From positions 104,396,138 through 104,460,137 of the forward strand of contig JAVGWX010000007.1 of NCBI GenBank assembly GCA_036924085.1: a stretch of 64,000 bases of DNA. Direction: 5' to 3'. Source of the stretch: Ariolimax columbianus (Eukaryota; Mollusca; Gastropoda; Stylommatophora; Arionidae). The position numbers were made by a program, and so were the translations under genes. Shown here piece after piece: positions 12,501 through 24,500 of this stretch. The stretch's first letter is position 1, and the number at the start of each line of letters is the position of its first letter. The notes under the pieces are model-generated. The model worked only from the letters and a program-made list of their open reading frames with translations. It was not told where the DNA came from and made no database searches.

Positions 12501-15500
12501 AGTAGTGAGATCAGACAACCGTGTGCAGTGACACGAACGTCAAAAATTTCTTGGCAGTTGGAAATCATAAAGAGTAGGCTTAACGGCCGCTGCTTCGGGC
12601 AAAATTCAAGTTTAAAATCTACTCAAATTATTCTAGGGATTCTCACCCCGTAGAGAATATGTCGCAAAAAGGGAACTGTGGGACTATAACATCAGGTTTT
12701 GGTTATGTGGTTAGCGGAGCGGCATAGATGGTGCCTGACAGGCTGGGGGTCTACCTAACGGTTGGTAACAGATACCGGGATTGATCTGGCAAGTCACCAG
12801 CAGATTTTTGCTTGGCAAGAAATATGAAATAAAGGAGGTCACACCTCCCCACGACGTCTAACGGGACAAGAGGAAGGAAGATAGATAGTACAGTGTGACA
12901 AGAGGAAGGAAGGTAGACAGTACTGTGTGACAAGAGAAATGATGGTGATCAGCTGCGATATCTGTGCCATTTGACCCGACCAGAGAACCGGATTTGCCTT
13001 CACTCTATGATCCCTATCCCTTGGTCAGATACCATTAGTGGCTAGTGCAGCCTGTTTCAACCTGGAGGCGGAACAGGGTCTTGGTCAGCTATGGTTTGCT
13101 TGCTGTTGTCAGCTCATGCACTGCAGCTTCTTGGGTCCCAGCTATAAATAATATTTGGGTGGTGTCATCTTATGTCACAGATCATTGGTGAAGTACTTAT
13201 CTCCTTTTGTTGGTGAAGTACTTATCTCTTTTAGTTGGTGAAGTACTTATCTCCTTTTGTTGGTGAAGTACTTATCTCCTCTTGTTGGTGAAGTACTTAT
13301 CTCTTTTAGTTGGTGAAGTACTTATCTCCTTTTGTTGGTGAAGTACTTATCTCCTCTTGTTGGTGAAGTACTTATCTCCTTTCGTTGGTGAAGTGCTTAT
13401 TTCATTTTGTTGATGAAGTACTTATCTCCTGTCATTGGTGAAGTACCTATCTCCTTTTGTTGGTGAAGTACTTATCTCATGTCATTGGTGAAGTACCTAT
13501 CTCCTTTTGTCGGTGAAGTACTTATCTCATGTCATTGTTGAAGTACCTATCTCTTTTGTTGGTGAAGTACTTATCTCCTTTCATTGGTGAAGTACTTATC
13601 TCTTCTTGTTGGTGAAGTACTTATCTCCTCTTGTTAGTGAAGTACTTATCTCCTTTTGTTGGTGAATTACTTATCTCCTGTCATTGGTGAAGTACTTATC
13701 TCTTTTCATTGGTGAAGTACTTATCTCCTTTTATTGGTGAAGTACTTATCTCCTTTCATAAAGAAACAGCTTGTTAATCCTACTGTCTTAGTGCTTTCAC
13801 TTTAGTCAGTTACAGTTTGGTATTGTTTGTCAACAGTTTGGTATTGTTTGTCAACAGTTTGGTATTGTTTGTCAACAGTTTGGTATTGTTTGTCAACAGT
13901 TTGGTATTGTTTGTCAACAGTTTGGTATTGTTTGTCAACAGTTTGGTATTGTTTGTCAACAGTTTGGTATTGTTTGTCAACAGTTTGGCATCTGTTTTCA
14001 GTTTGGTATTGTTTGTCAACAGTTTGGTATTGTTTGTCAACAGTTTGGTATTGTTTGTCAACAGTTTGGTATTGTTTGTCAACAGTTTGGTATTGTTTGT
14101 CAACAGTTTGGTATTGTTTGTCAACAGTTTGGTATTGTTTGTCAACAGTTTGGTATTGTTTGTCAACAGTTTGGTATTGTTTGTCAACAGTTTGGTATTG
14201 TTTGTCAACAGTTTGGTATTGTTTGTCAACAGTTTGGTATTGTTTGTCAACAGTTTGGTATTGTTTGTCAACAGTTTGGTATTGTTTGTCAACAGTTTGG
14301 TATTGTTTGTCAACAGTTTGGTATTGGTTTGTCAACAGTTTGGTATTGTTTGTCAACAGTTTGGTATTGTTTGTCAACAGTTTGGTATTGTTTGTCAACA
14401 GTTTGGTATTGTTTGTCAACAGTTTGGTATTGTTTGTCAACAGTTTGGTATTGTTTGTCAACAGTTTGGTATTGTTTGTCAACAGTTTGGTATTGTTTGT
14501 CAACAGTTTGGTATTGTTTGTCAACAGTTTGGTATTGTTTGTCAACAGTTTGGTATTGTTTGTCAACAGTTTGGTATTGTTTGTCAACAGTTTGGTATTG
14601 TTTGTCAGCAGTTTGGTATTGTTTGTCAACAGTTTGGTATTGTTTGTCAACAGTTTGGTATTGTTTGTCAACAGTTTGGTATTGTTTGTCAACAGTTTGG
14701 TATTGTTTGTCAACAGTTTGGTATTGTTTGTCAACAGTTTGGTATTGTTTGTCAGCAGTTTGGTATTGTTTGTCAACAGTTTGGTATTGTTTGTCAACAG
14801 TTTGGTATTGTTTGTCAACAGTTTGGTATTGTTTGTCAACAGTTTGGTATTGTTTGTCAACAGTTTGGTATTGTTTGTCAACAGTTTGGTATTGTTTGTC
14901 AGCAGTTTGGTATTGTTTGTCAACAGTTTGGTATTGTTTGTCAACAGATCGGTATTGTTTGTCAACAGTTTGGTATTGTTTGTCAACAGTTTGGTATTGT
15001 TTGTCAACAGTTTGGTATTGTTTGTCAACAGTTTGGTATTGTTTGTCAACAGTTTGGTATTGTTTGTCAACAGTTTGGTATTGTTTGTCAACAGTTTGGT
15101 ATTGTTTGTCAACAGTTTGGTATTGTTTGTCAACAGTTTGGTATTGTTTGTCAACAGTTTGGTATTGTTTGTCAACAGTTTGGTATTGTTTGTCAACAGT
15201 TTGGTATTGTTTGTCAACAGTTTGGTATTGTTTGTCAACAGTTTGGTATTGTTTGTCAACAGTTTGGTATTGTTTGTCAACAGTTTGGTATTGTTTGTCA
15301 ACAGTTTGGTATTGTTTGTCAACAGTTTGGTATTGTTTGTCAACAGTTTGGTATTGTTTGTCAACAGTTTGGTATTGTTTGTCAACAGTTTGGTATTGTT
15401 TGTCAACAGTTTGGTATTGTTTGTCAACAGTTTGGTATTGTTTGTCAACAGTTTGGTATTGTTTGTCAACAGTTTGGTATTGTTTGTCAACAGTTTGGTA

Positions 15501-18500
15501 TTGTTTGTCAACAGTTTGGTATTGTTTGTCAACAGTTTGGTATTGTTTGTCAACAGTTTGGTATTGTTTGTCAACAGTTTGGTATTGTTTGTCACAGGTT
15601 TGGTATTGTTTGTCAACAGTTTGGTATTGTTTGTCAACAGTTTGGTATTGTTTGTCAACAGTTTGGTATTGTTTGTCAACAGTTTGGTATTGTTTGTCAA
15701 CAGTTTGGTATTGTTTGTCAACAGTTTGGTATTGTTTGTCAACAGTTTGGTATTGGTTTGTCAACAGTTTGGTATTGTTTGTCAACAGTTTGGTATTGTT
15801 TGTCAACAGTTTGGTATTGTTTGTCAACAGTTTGGTATTGTTTGTCAACAGTTTGGTATTGTTTGTCAACAGTTTGGTATTGTTTGTCAACAGTTTGGTA
15901 TTGTTTGTCAACAGTTTGGTATTGTTTGTCAACAGTTTGGTATTGTTTGTCAACAGTTTGGTATTGTTTGTCAGCAGTTTGGTATTGTTTGTCAACAGTT
16001 TGGTATTGTTTGTCAACAGTTTGGAATTGTTTGTCAACAGTTTGGTATTGTTTGTCAACAGTTTGGTATTGTTTGTCAGCAGTTTGGTATTGTTTGTCAA
16101 CAGTTTGGTATTGTTTGTCAACAGTTTGGTATTGTTTGTCAACAGTTTGGTATTGTTTGTCAACAGTTTGGTATTGTTTGTCAACAGTTTGGTATTGTTT
16201 GTCAACAGTTTGGTATTGTTTGTCAGCAGTTTGGTATTGTTTGTCAACAGTTTGGTATTGTTTGTCAACAGTTTGGTATTGTTTGTCAACAGTTTGGTAT
16301 TGTTTGTCAACAGTTTGGTATTGTTTGTCAACAGTTTGGTATTGTTTGTCAACAGTTTGGTATTGTTTGTCAACAGTTTGGTATTGTTTGTCAACAGTTT
16401 GGTATTGTTTGTCAACAGTTTGGTATTGTTTGTCAACAGTTTGGTATTGTTTGTCAACAGTTTGGTATTGTTTGTCAACAGTTTGGTATTGTTTGTCAAC
16501 AGTTTGGTATTGTTTGTCAACAGTTTGGTATTGTTTGTCAACAGTTTGGTATTGTTTGTCACAGTTTGGTATTGTTTGTCAACAGTTTGGTATTGTTTGT
16601 CAACAGTTTGGTATTGTTTGTCAACAGTTTGGTATTGTTTGTCAACAGTTTGGTATTGTTTGTCAACAGTTTGGTATTGTTTGTCAACAGTTTGGTATTG
16701 TTTGTCAACAGTTTGGTATTGTTTGTCAACAGTTTGGTATTGTTTGTCAACAGTTTGGTATTGTTTGTCAACAGTTTGGTATTGTTTGTCAACAGTTTGG
16801 TATTGTTTGTCAACAGTTTGGTATTGTTTGTCAACAGTTTGGTATTGTTTGTCAACAGTTTGGTATTGTTTGTCAACAGTTTGGTATTGTTTTGTCAACA
16901 GTTTGGTATTGTTTGTCAACAGTTTGGTATTGTTTGTCAACAGTTTGGTATTGTTTGTCAACAGTTTGGTATTGTTTGTCAACAGTTTGGTATTGTTTGT
17001 CAACAGTTTGGTATTGTTTGTCAACAGTTTGGTATTGTTTGTCAACAGTTTGGTATTGTTTGTCAACAGTTTGGTATTGTTTGTCAACAGTTTGGTATTG
17101 TTTGTCAGCAGTTTGGTATTGTTTGTCAACAGTTTGGTATTGTTTGTCAACAGTTTGGTATTGTTTGTCAACAGTTTGGTATTGTTTGTCAACAGTTTGG
17201 TATTGTTTGTCAACAGTTTGGTATTGTTTGTCAACAGTTTGGTATTGTTTGTCAGCAGTTTGGTATTGTTTGTCAACAGTTTGGTATTGTTTGTCAACAG
17301 TTTGGTATTGTTTGTCAACAGTTTGGTATTGTTTGTCAACAGTTTGGTATTGTTTGTCAACAGTTTGGTATTGTTTGTCAACAGTTTGGTATTGTTTGTC
17401 AGCAGTTTGGTATTGTTTGTCAACAGTTTGGTATTGTTTGTCAACAGATCGGTATTGTTTGTCAACAGTTTGGTATTGTTTGTCAACAGTTTGGTATTGT
17501 TTGTCAACAGTTTGGTATTGTTTGTCAACAGTTTGGTATTGTTTGTCAACAGTTTGGTATTGTTTGTCAACAGTTTGGTATTGTTTGTCAACAGTTTGGT
17601 ATTGTTTGTCAACAGTTTGGTATTGTTTGTCAACAGTTTGGTATTGTTTGTCAACAGTTTGGTATTGTTTGTCAACAGTTTGGTATTGTTTGTCAACAGT
17701 TTGGTATTGTTTGTCAACAGTTTGGTATTGTTTGTCAACAGTTTGGTATTGTTTGTCAACAGTTTGGTATTGTTTGTCAACAGTTTGGTATTGTTTGTCA
17801 ACAGTTTGGTATTGTTTGTCAACAGTTTGGTATGTTTGTCAACAGTTTGGTATTGTTTGTCAACAGTTTGGTATTGTTTGTCAACAGTTTGGTATTGTTT
17901 GTCAACAGTTTGGTATTGTTTGTCAACAGTTTGGTATTGTTTGTCAACAGTTTGGTATTGTTTGTCAACAGTTTGGTATTGTTTGTCAACAGTTTGGTAT
18001 TGTTTGTCAACAGTTTGGTATTGTTTGTCAACAGTTTGGTATTGTTTGTCAACAGTTTGGTATTGTTTGTCAACAGTTTGGTATTGTTTGTCAACAGTTT
18101 GGTATTGTTTGTCAACAGTTTGGTATTGTTTGTCAACAGTTTGGTATTGTTTGTCAACAGTTTGGTATTGTTTGTCAACAGTTTGGTATTGTTTGTCAAC
18201 AGTTTGGTATTGTTTGTCAACAGTTTGGTATTGTTTGTCAACAGTTTGGTATTGTTTGTCAACAGTTTGGTATTGTTTGTCAACAGTTTGGTATTGTTTG
18301 TCAACAGTTTGGTATTGTTTGTCAACAGTTTGGTATTGTTTGTCAACAGTTTGGTATTGTTTGTCAACAGTTTGGTATTGTTTGTCAACAGTTTGGTATT
18401 GTTTGTCAACAGTTTGGTATTGTTTGTCAACAGTTTGGTATTGTTTGTCAACAGTTTGGTATTGTTTGTCAACAGTTTGGTATTGTTTGTCAACAGTTTG

Positions 18501-21500
18501 GTATTGTTTGTCAACAGTTTGGTATTGTTTGTCAACAGTTTGGTATTGTTTGTCAACAGTTTGGTATTGTTTGTCAGCAGTTTGGTATTGTTTGTCAACA
18601 GTTTGGTATTGTTTGTCAACAGTTTGGTATTGTTTGTCAACAGTTTGGTATTGTTTGTCAACAGTTTGGTATTGTTTGTCAACAGTTTGGTATTGTTTGT
18701 CAACAGTTTGGTATTGTTTGTCAGCAGTTTGGTATTGTTTGTCAACAGTTTGGTATTGTTTGTCAACAGTTTGGTATTGTTTGTCAACAGTTTGGTATTG
18801 TTTGTCAACAGTTTGGTATTGTTTGTCAACAGTTTGGTATTGTTTGTCAACAGTTTGGTATTGTTTGTCAGCAGTTTGGTATTGTTTGTCAACAGTTTGG
18901 TATTGTTTGTCAACAGATCGGTATTGTTTGTCAACAGTTTGGTATTGTTTGTCAACAGTTTGGTATTGTTTGTCAACAGTTTGGTATTGTTTGTCAACAG
19001 TTTGGTATTGTTTGTCAACAGTTTGGTATTGTTTGTCAACAGTTTGGTATTGTTTGTCAACAGTTTGGTATTGTTTGTCAACAGTTTGGTATTGTTTGTC
19101 AACAGTTTGGTATTGTTTGTCAACAGTTTGGTATTGTTTGTCAACAGTTTGGTATTGTTTGTCAACAGTTTGGTATTGTTTGTCAACAGTTTGGTATTGT
19201 TTGTCAACAGTTTGGTATTGTTTGTCAACAGTTTGGTATTGTTTGTCAACAGTTTGGTATTGTTTGTCAACAGTTTGGTATTGTTTGTCAACAGTTTGGT
19301 ATTGTTTGTCAACAGTTTGGTATTGTTTGTCAACAGTTTGGTATTGTTTGTCAACAGTTTGGTATTGTTTGTCAACAGTTTGGTATTGTTTGTCAACAGT
19401 TTGGTATTGTTTGTCAACAGTTTGGTATTGTTTGTCAACAGTTTGGTATTGTTTGTCAACAGTTTGGTATTGTTTGTCAACAGTTTGGTATTGTTTGTCA
19501 ACAGTTTGGTATTGTTTGTCAACAGTTTGGTATTGTTTGTCAACAGTTTGGTATTGTTTGTCAACAGTTTGGTATTGTTTGTCAACAGTTTGGTATTGTT
19601 TGTCAACAGTTTGGTATTGTTTGTCAACAGTTTGGTATTGTTTGTCAACAGTTTGGTATTGTTTGTCAACAGTTTGGTATTGTTTGTCAACAGTTTGGTA
19701 TTGTTTGTCAACAGTTTGGTATTGTTTGTCAACAGTTTGGTATTGTTTGTCAACAGTTTGGTATTGTTTGTCAACAGTTTGGTATTGGTTTGTCAACAGT
19801 TTGGTATTGTTTGTCAACAGTTTGGTATTGTTTGTCAACAGTTTGGTATTGTTTGTCAACAGTTTGGTATTGTTTGTCAACAGTTTGGTATTGTTTGTCA
19901 ACAGTTTGGTATTGTTTGTCAACAGTTTGGTATTGTTTGTCAACAGTTTGGTATTGTTTGTCAACAGTTTGGTATTGTTTGTCAACAGTTTGGTATTGTT
20001 TGTCAACAGTTTGGTATTGTTTGTCAACAGTTTGGTATTGTTTGTCAACAGTTTGGTATTGTTTGTCAACAGTTTGGTATTGTTTGTCAACAGTTTGGTA
20101 TTGTTTGTCAACAGTTTGGTATTGTTTGTCAACAGTTTGGTATTGTTTGTCAACAGTTTGGTATTGTTTGTCAACAGTTTGGTATTGGTTTGTCAACAGT
20201 TTGGTATTGTTTGTCAACAGTTTGGTATTGTTTGTCAACAGTTTGGTATTGTTTGTCAACAGTTTGGTATTGTTTGTCAACAGTTTGGTATTGGTTTGTC
20301 AACAGTTTGGTATTGTTTGTCAACAGTTTGGTATTGTTTGTCAACAGTTTGGTATTGTTTGTAACGGATATTTCAGCACTTTTTGTGCTCTGCTGCTATT
20401 TGGATTTTGTGATTTCTATTTCAGTTCATCCTCCGTCATGTGAACAACTGGAATGTTTCTGTGTTTGTTTTAAACTTGAGGTCCAAGCTGGAGCAAGACA
20501 GCCGGAGAAGAGTGGAGAGGTCAATGATGCAGCTGGAGGTACACACTGTTGTTTATGGACTGTAACATGCTCCGCACGCACACACGCTAGCCTGAGGTAC
20601 AAACCACACACAGCACACACTATCCTGAGGTACAAACCACACGCAGCACACACTATCCTGAGGTACAAACCACACACAGCACACACTATCCTGAGGTACA
20701 AACCACATGCACCACACGCTAGCCTGAGGTACTCGCTACTGTCTACTAACACACACACATCAGCTGCATACAATTTTACAAATGAATAAAAATGGCAAAA
20801 GTGAGATGTACTTACAATGGATGTAGGAATGACATTTCTCCTCAAGAAATGGGGGAAGGGTTTGGTGACTGGGAGGTGGGAGCAGTTAATAAGAAATGGG
20901 GGAAAGGGTTTGGTGACTGGGAGGTGGGAGCAGTTAATAAGAAATGGGGGAAAGGGTTTGGTGACTGGGAGGTGGGAGCAGTTAATAAGAAATGGGGGAA
21001 GGGTTTGGTGACTGGGAGGTGAGAGCAGCTAATCAGAAATGGGGACATGCTCTTTGGGAAGACAATGTAAGTAGCAAGATTTGTCTTCCACCAGTTTTGT
21101 TTTGGAGAACAAAGTTTTGTGTAAGAGATGGCTTGAGGGACTGGAGAACAAAGTTTTATGTAAGAGATGGCTTGAGGGACTGGAGAACAAAGTTTTATGT
21201 AAGAGATGGCTTGAGGGACTGGAGAACAAAGTTTTATGTAAGAGATGGCTTGAGGGACTGGAGAACAAAGTTTTGTGTAAGAGATGGCTTGAGGGACTGG
21301 AGAACAAAGTTTTATGTAAGAGATGGCTTGAGGGACTGGAGAACAAAGTTTTATGTAAGAGATGGCTTGAGGGACTGGAGAACAAAGTTTTATGTAAGAG
21401 ATGGCTTGAGGGACTGGAGAACAAAGTTTTATGTAAGAGATGGCTTGAGGGACTGGAGAACAAAGTTTTATGTAAGAGATGGCTTGAGGGACTGGAGAAC

Positions 21501-24500
21501 AAAGTTTTATGTAAGAGATGGCTTGAGGGACTGGAGAACAAAGTTTTATGTAAGAGATGGCTTGAGGGACTGGAGAACAAAGTTTTATGTAAGAGATGGC
21601 TTGAGGGACTGGAGAACAAAGTTTTATGTAAGAGATGGCTTGAGGGACTGGAGAACAAAGTTTTATGTAAGAGATGGCTTGAGGGACTGGAGAACAAAGT
21701 TTTATGTAAGAGATGGCTTGAGGGACTGGAGAACAAAGTTTTATGTAAGAGATGGCTTGAGGGACTGGAGAACAAAGTTTTATGTAAGAGATGGCTTGAG
21801 GGACTGGAGAACAAAGTTTTGTGTAAGAGATGGCTTGAGGGACTGGAGAACAAAGTTTTGTGTAAGAGATGGCTTGAGGGACTGGAGAACAAAGTTTTAT
21901 GTAAGAGATGGCTTGAGGGACTGGAGAACAAAGTTTTGTGTAAGAGATGGCTTGAGGGACTGGAGAACAAAGTTTTATGTAAGAGATGGCTTGAGGGACT
22001 GGAGAACAAAGTTTTATGTAAGAGATGGCTTGAGGGACTGGAGAACAAAGTTTTATGTAAGAGATGGCTTGAGGGACTGGAGAACAAAGTGTAATGTAAG
22101 AGATGGCCTGAGGGCTTTCAATTGAAGGACTTTAGTAATGTGATTTTAGAACTCTGTGTGCTTGAACATCTTCATTTGTATGGATTTGTTCACATTTCAT
22201 CTGTTTCAGGAACTAGTGAAATCTGCTACAACTCCAGATTCATTGCCTGACATCAGCCATCGAATCCCATTGTTTCATGCATCTCATGTGCCAGCCATCT
22301 GGACAGTACAGGTGAGTCCAGATTGAACCCAGACTGTCACAAGTGTACTAACTCAAGTAGATACCAACTCAGTTGTGTGCTCTTTTCCTGATTTAGAATT
22401 TAGCATAATGGTCTCGATACTTTGCTTGCTGGCGGAAATATGTTTTTTGTCAAGTTGGTATTTTTCTGCTAGAATTGTGCATACATGTTAGCTTCACAAA
22501 ACACATACACTACCACCAAATAACACCTGTATTCTACCACAAATATGAGGTGTGTTTAAAAAAGTATCTGACTTTTAGGCCTGAAATACAATGACCCACC
22601 TGGAGGTTTGACGCACTAATTGCCTTCAATGTACTCTCCTTGGGTCTCCACACGCCTTCAGTGTACTCTCCTTGGGTCTCCACACGCCTTCAGTGTACTC
22701 TCCTTGGGTCTCCACACGCCTTCAGTGTACTCTCCTTGGGTCTCCACACGCCTTCAGTGTACTCTCCTTGGGTCTCCACACACTTTTCCCGCCATTGTTG
22801 GAATCATTTCAGGAAGGCCTCTTTGGCAAATGTAGTACAACTGGGTCGTCACATTCCGCACAAATCTTCTTGGGACTCAAATCGGGTCCTTTCAGCTTGG
22901 AGAACAACCAAAAATTCAAGGAGTCATGATGGGATAATAGGGGGCCTGGAAAACTAGAGGAGAGTTGTGTTTGGCTAAGATAGTCTGAATCAGATGGGAA
23001 GAGTGGACTGTCATGATGGAGCTGTCAAGTTCCCATTGTCCACAGGTCTGGTCATTTGGATGATGAATGTCTCTACTGTGACGACTGCAACTTGGTCGTG
23101 CCCATAAACCCATGACTCATCAGCAGTGATCACATGTTCCGTAAGTCAGGGTCGCTGTTTGCGTAGTCCAGCATGCCCTGTGAGACTTCCAGACGGAGTT
23201 GCTTCTGCTCAATTATTAGCAGCTCTGGCTTGAATTTCATGGACACTCTCCGCATAGCCAAATATGGAGTGTACGGACACATAGCCAAATACTCGCCAAA
23301 TATGGAGTGTATGGACACATAGCCAAATACTCGCCAAACATGGAGTGTACAGACACATAGCTAAATACTCGCCAAACATGGAGTGTACGGACACATAGCC
23401 AAATACTCGCCAAACATGGAGTGTACGGACACATAGCCAAATACTCGCCAAATATGGAGTGTACGGACACATAGCCAAATACTCGCCAAATATGGAGTGT
23501 ACGGACACATAGCCAAATACTCGCCAAATAGGGAGTGTACGGACACATAGCCAAATACTCGCCAAACATGGAGTGTACGGACGCATAGCCAAATACTCGC
23601 CAAATATGGAGTGTACGGACACATAGCCAAATACTCGCCAAATATGGGGTGTACGGACACATAGCCAAATACTTGCCAAACATGGAGTGTACGGACATAA
23701 AGCCAAATACTCGCAAAACATGGAGTGTACGGACACATAGCCAAATACTCACCAAACATGGAGTGTACGGACACATAGCCAAATATTCGCCAAAGATAGA
23801 GTGTACCGAACAAATGCTTATCCCCACCTCATCCACAAGTTTTCGGATGGCGACATGACGGTTCTGTAAAACCAAGGTCCGTACTTGGTCTATGACTTCA
23901 TCATTTCGGTGATAGGGACCTACGGGAACGTGTTCCGCTCTCCACAGATGTATGGCCATCATTGAAGCAATTGTACCACTCCTTATATTGTCTGATGCTC
24001 ATGGGCATCGTCACCGAAAGCTTGTTGAATCTTCCTAATGGTTTCCATTTGCGTCTCGTCTAGCTTTTGGTCAAATTTGATGAAACATCGCCGCTCAATT
24101 CTTTCCATCATTTCGTGGGGAATGAAAACATGGTGGGGGCTCACTACACTCAACACTGAAAGGCTGATTGACAGGTGCTCACTACACTGAAAGGCTGACT
24201 GACAGGTGCTCACTACACTCAACACTGGGAGGCTGACTGGCAGGTGCTCACTACACTGAAAAGCTGACTGACAGGTGCTCACTACACTCAACACTGGGAG
24301 GCTGACTGGCAGGTGCTCACTACACTCAACACTGGGAGGCTGACTGGCAGGTGCTCACTACACTCAACACTGGGAGGCTGACTGACAGGTGCTCACTGCA
24401 CTGAAAGGCTGACTGACAGGTGCTCACTACACTCAACACTGGGAGGCTGACTGGCAGGTGCTCACTACACTCAACACTGGGAGGCTGACTGGCAGGTGCT

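Noticed and set aside
13180..20362. CRISPR-like direct repeats
   Set aside because: Units abut without unique spacers, the context is an animal intron, and there are no cas genes.
13817..20789. Open frames of 2,000-2,300 codons on the plus strand and up to 1,954 on the minus strand
   Set aside because: They are a 21-bp repeat read in stop-free frames, in five of six frames at once, and lie inside an intron whose flanking exons splice in phase.
20992..22125. 377-codon plus frame and 352-codon minus frame
   Set aside because: They come from the 39-bp repeat in intron 8 and both strands are open, as expected for a stop-free unit.
23237..23962. 241-codon minus frame as a possible membrane protein
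   Set aside because: It is the 38-bp array within a broken mariner transposase, running through all three frames.
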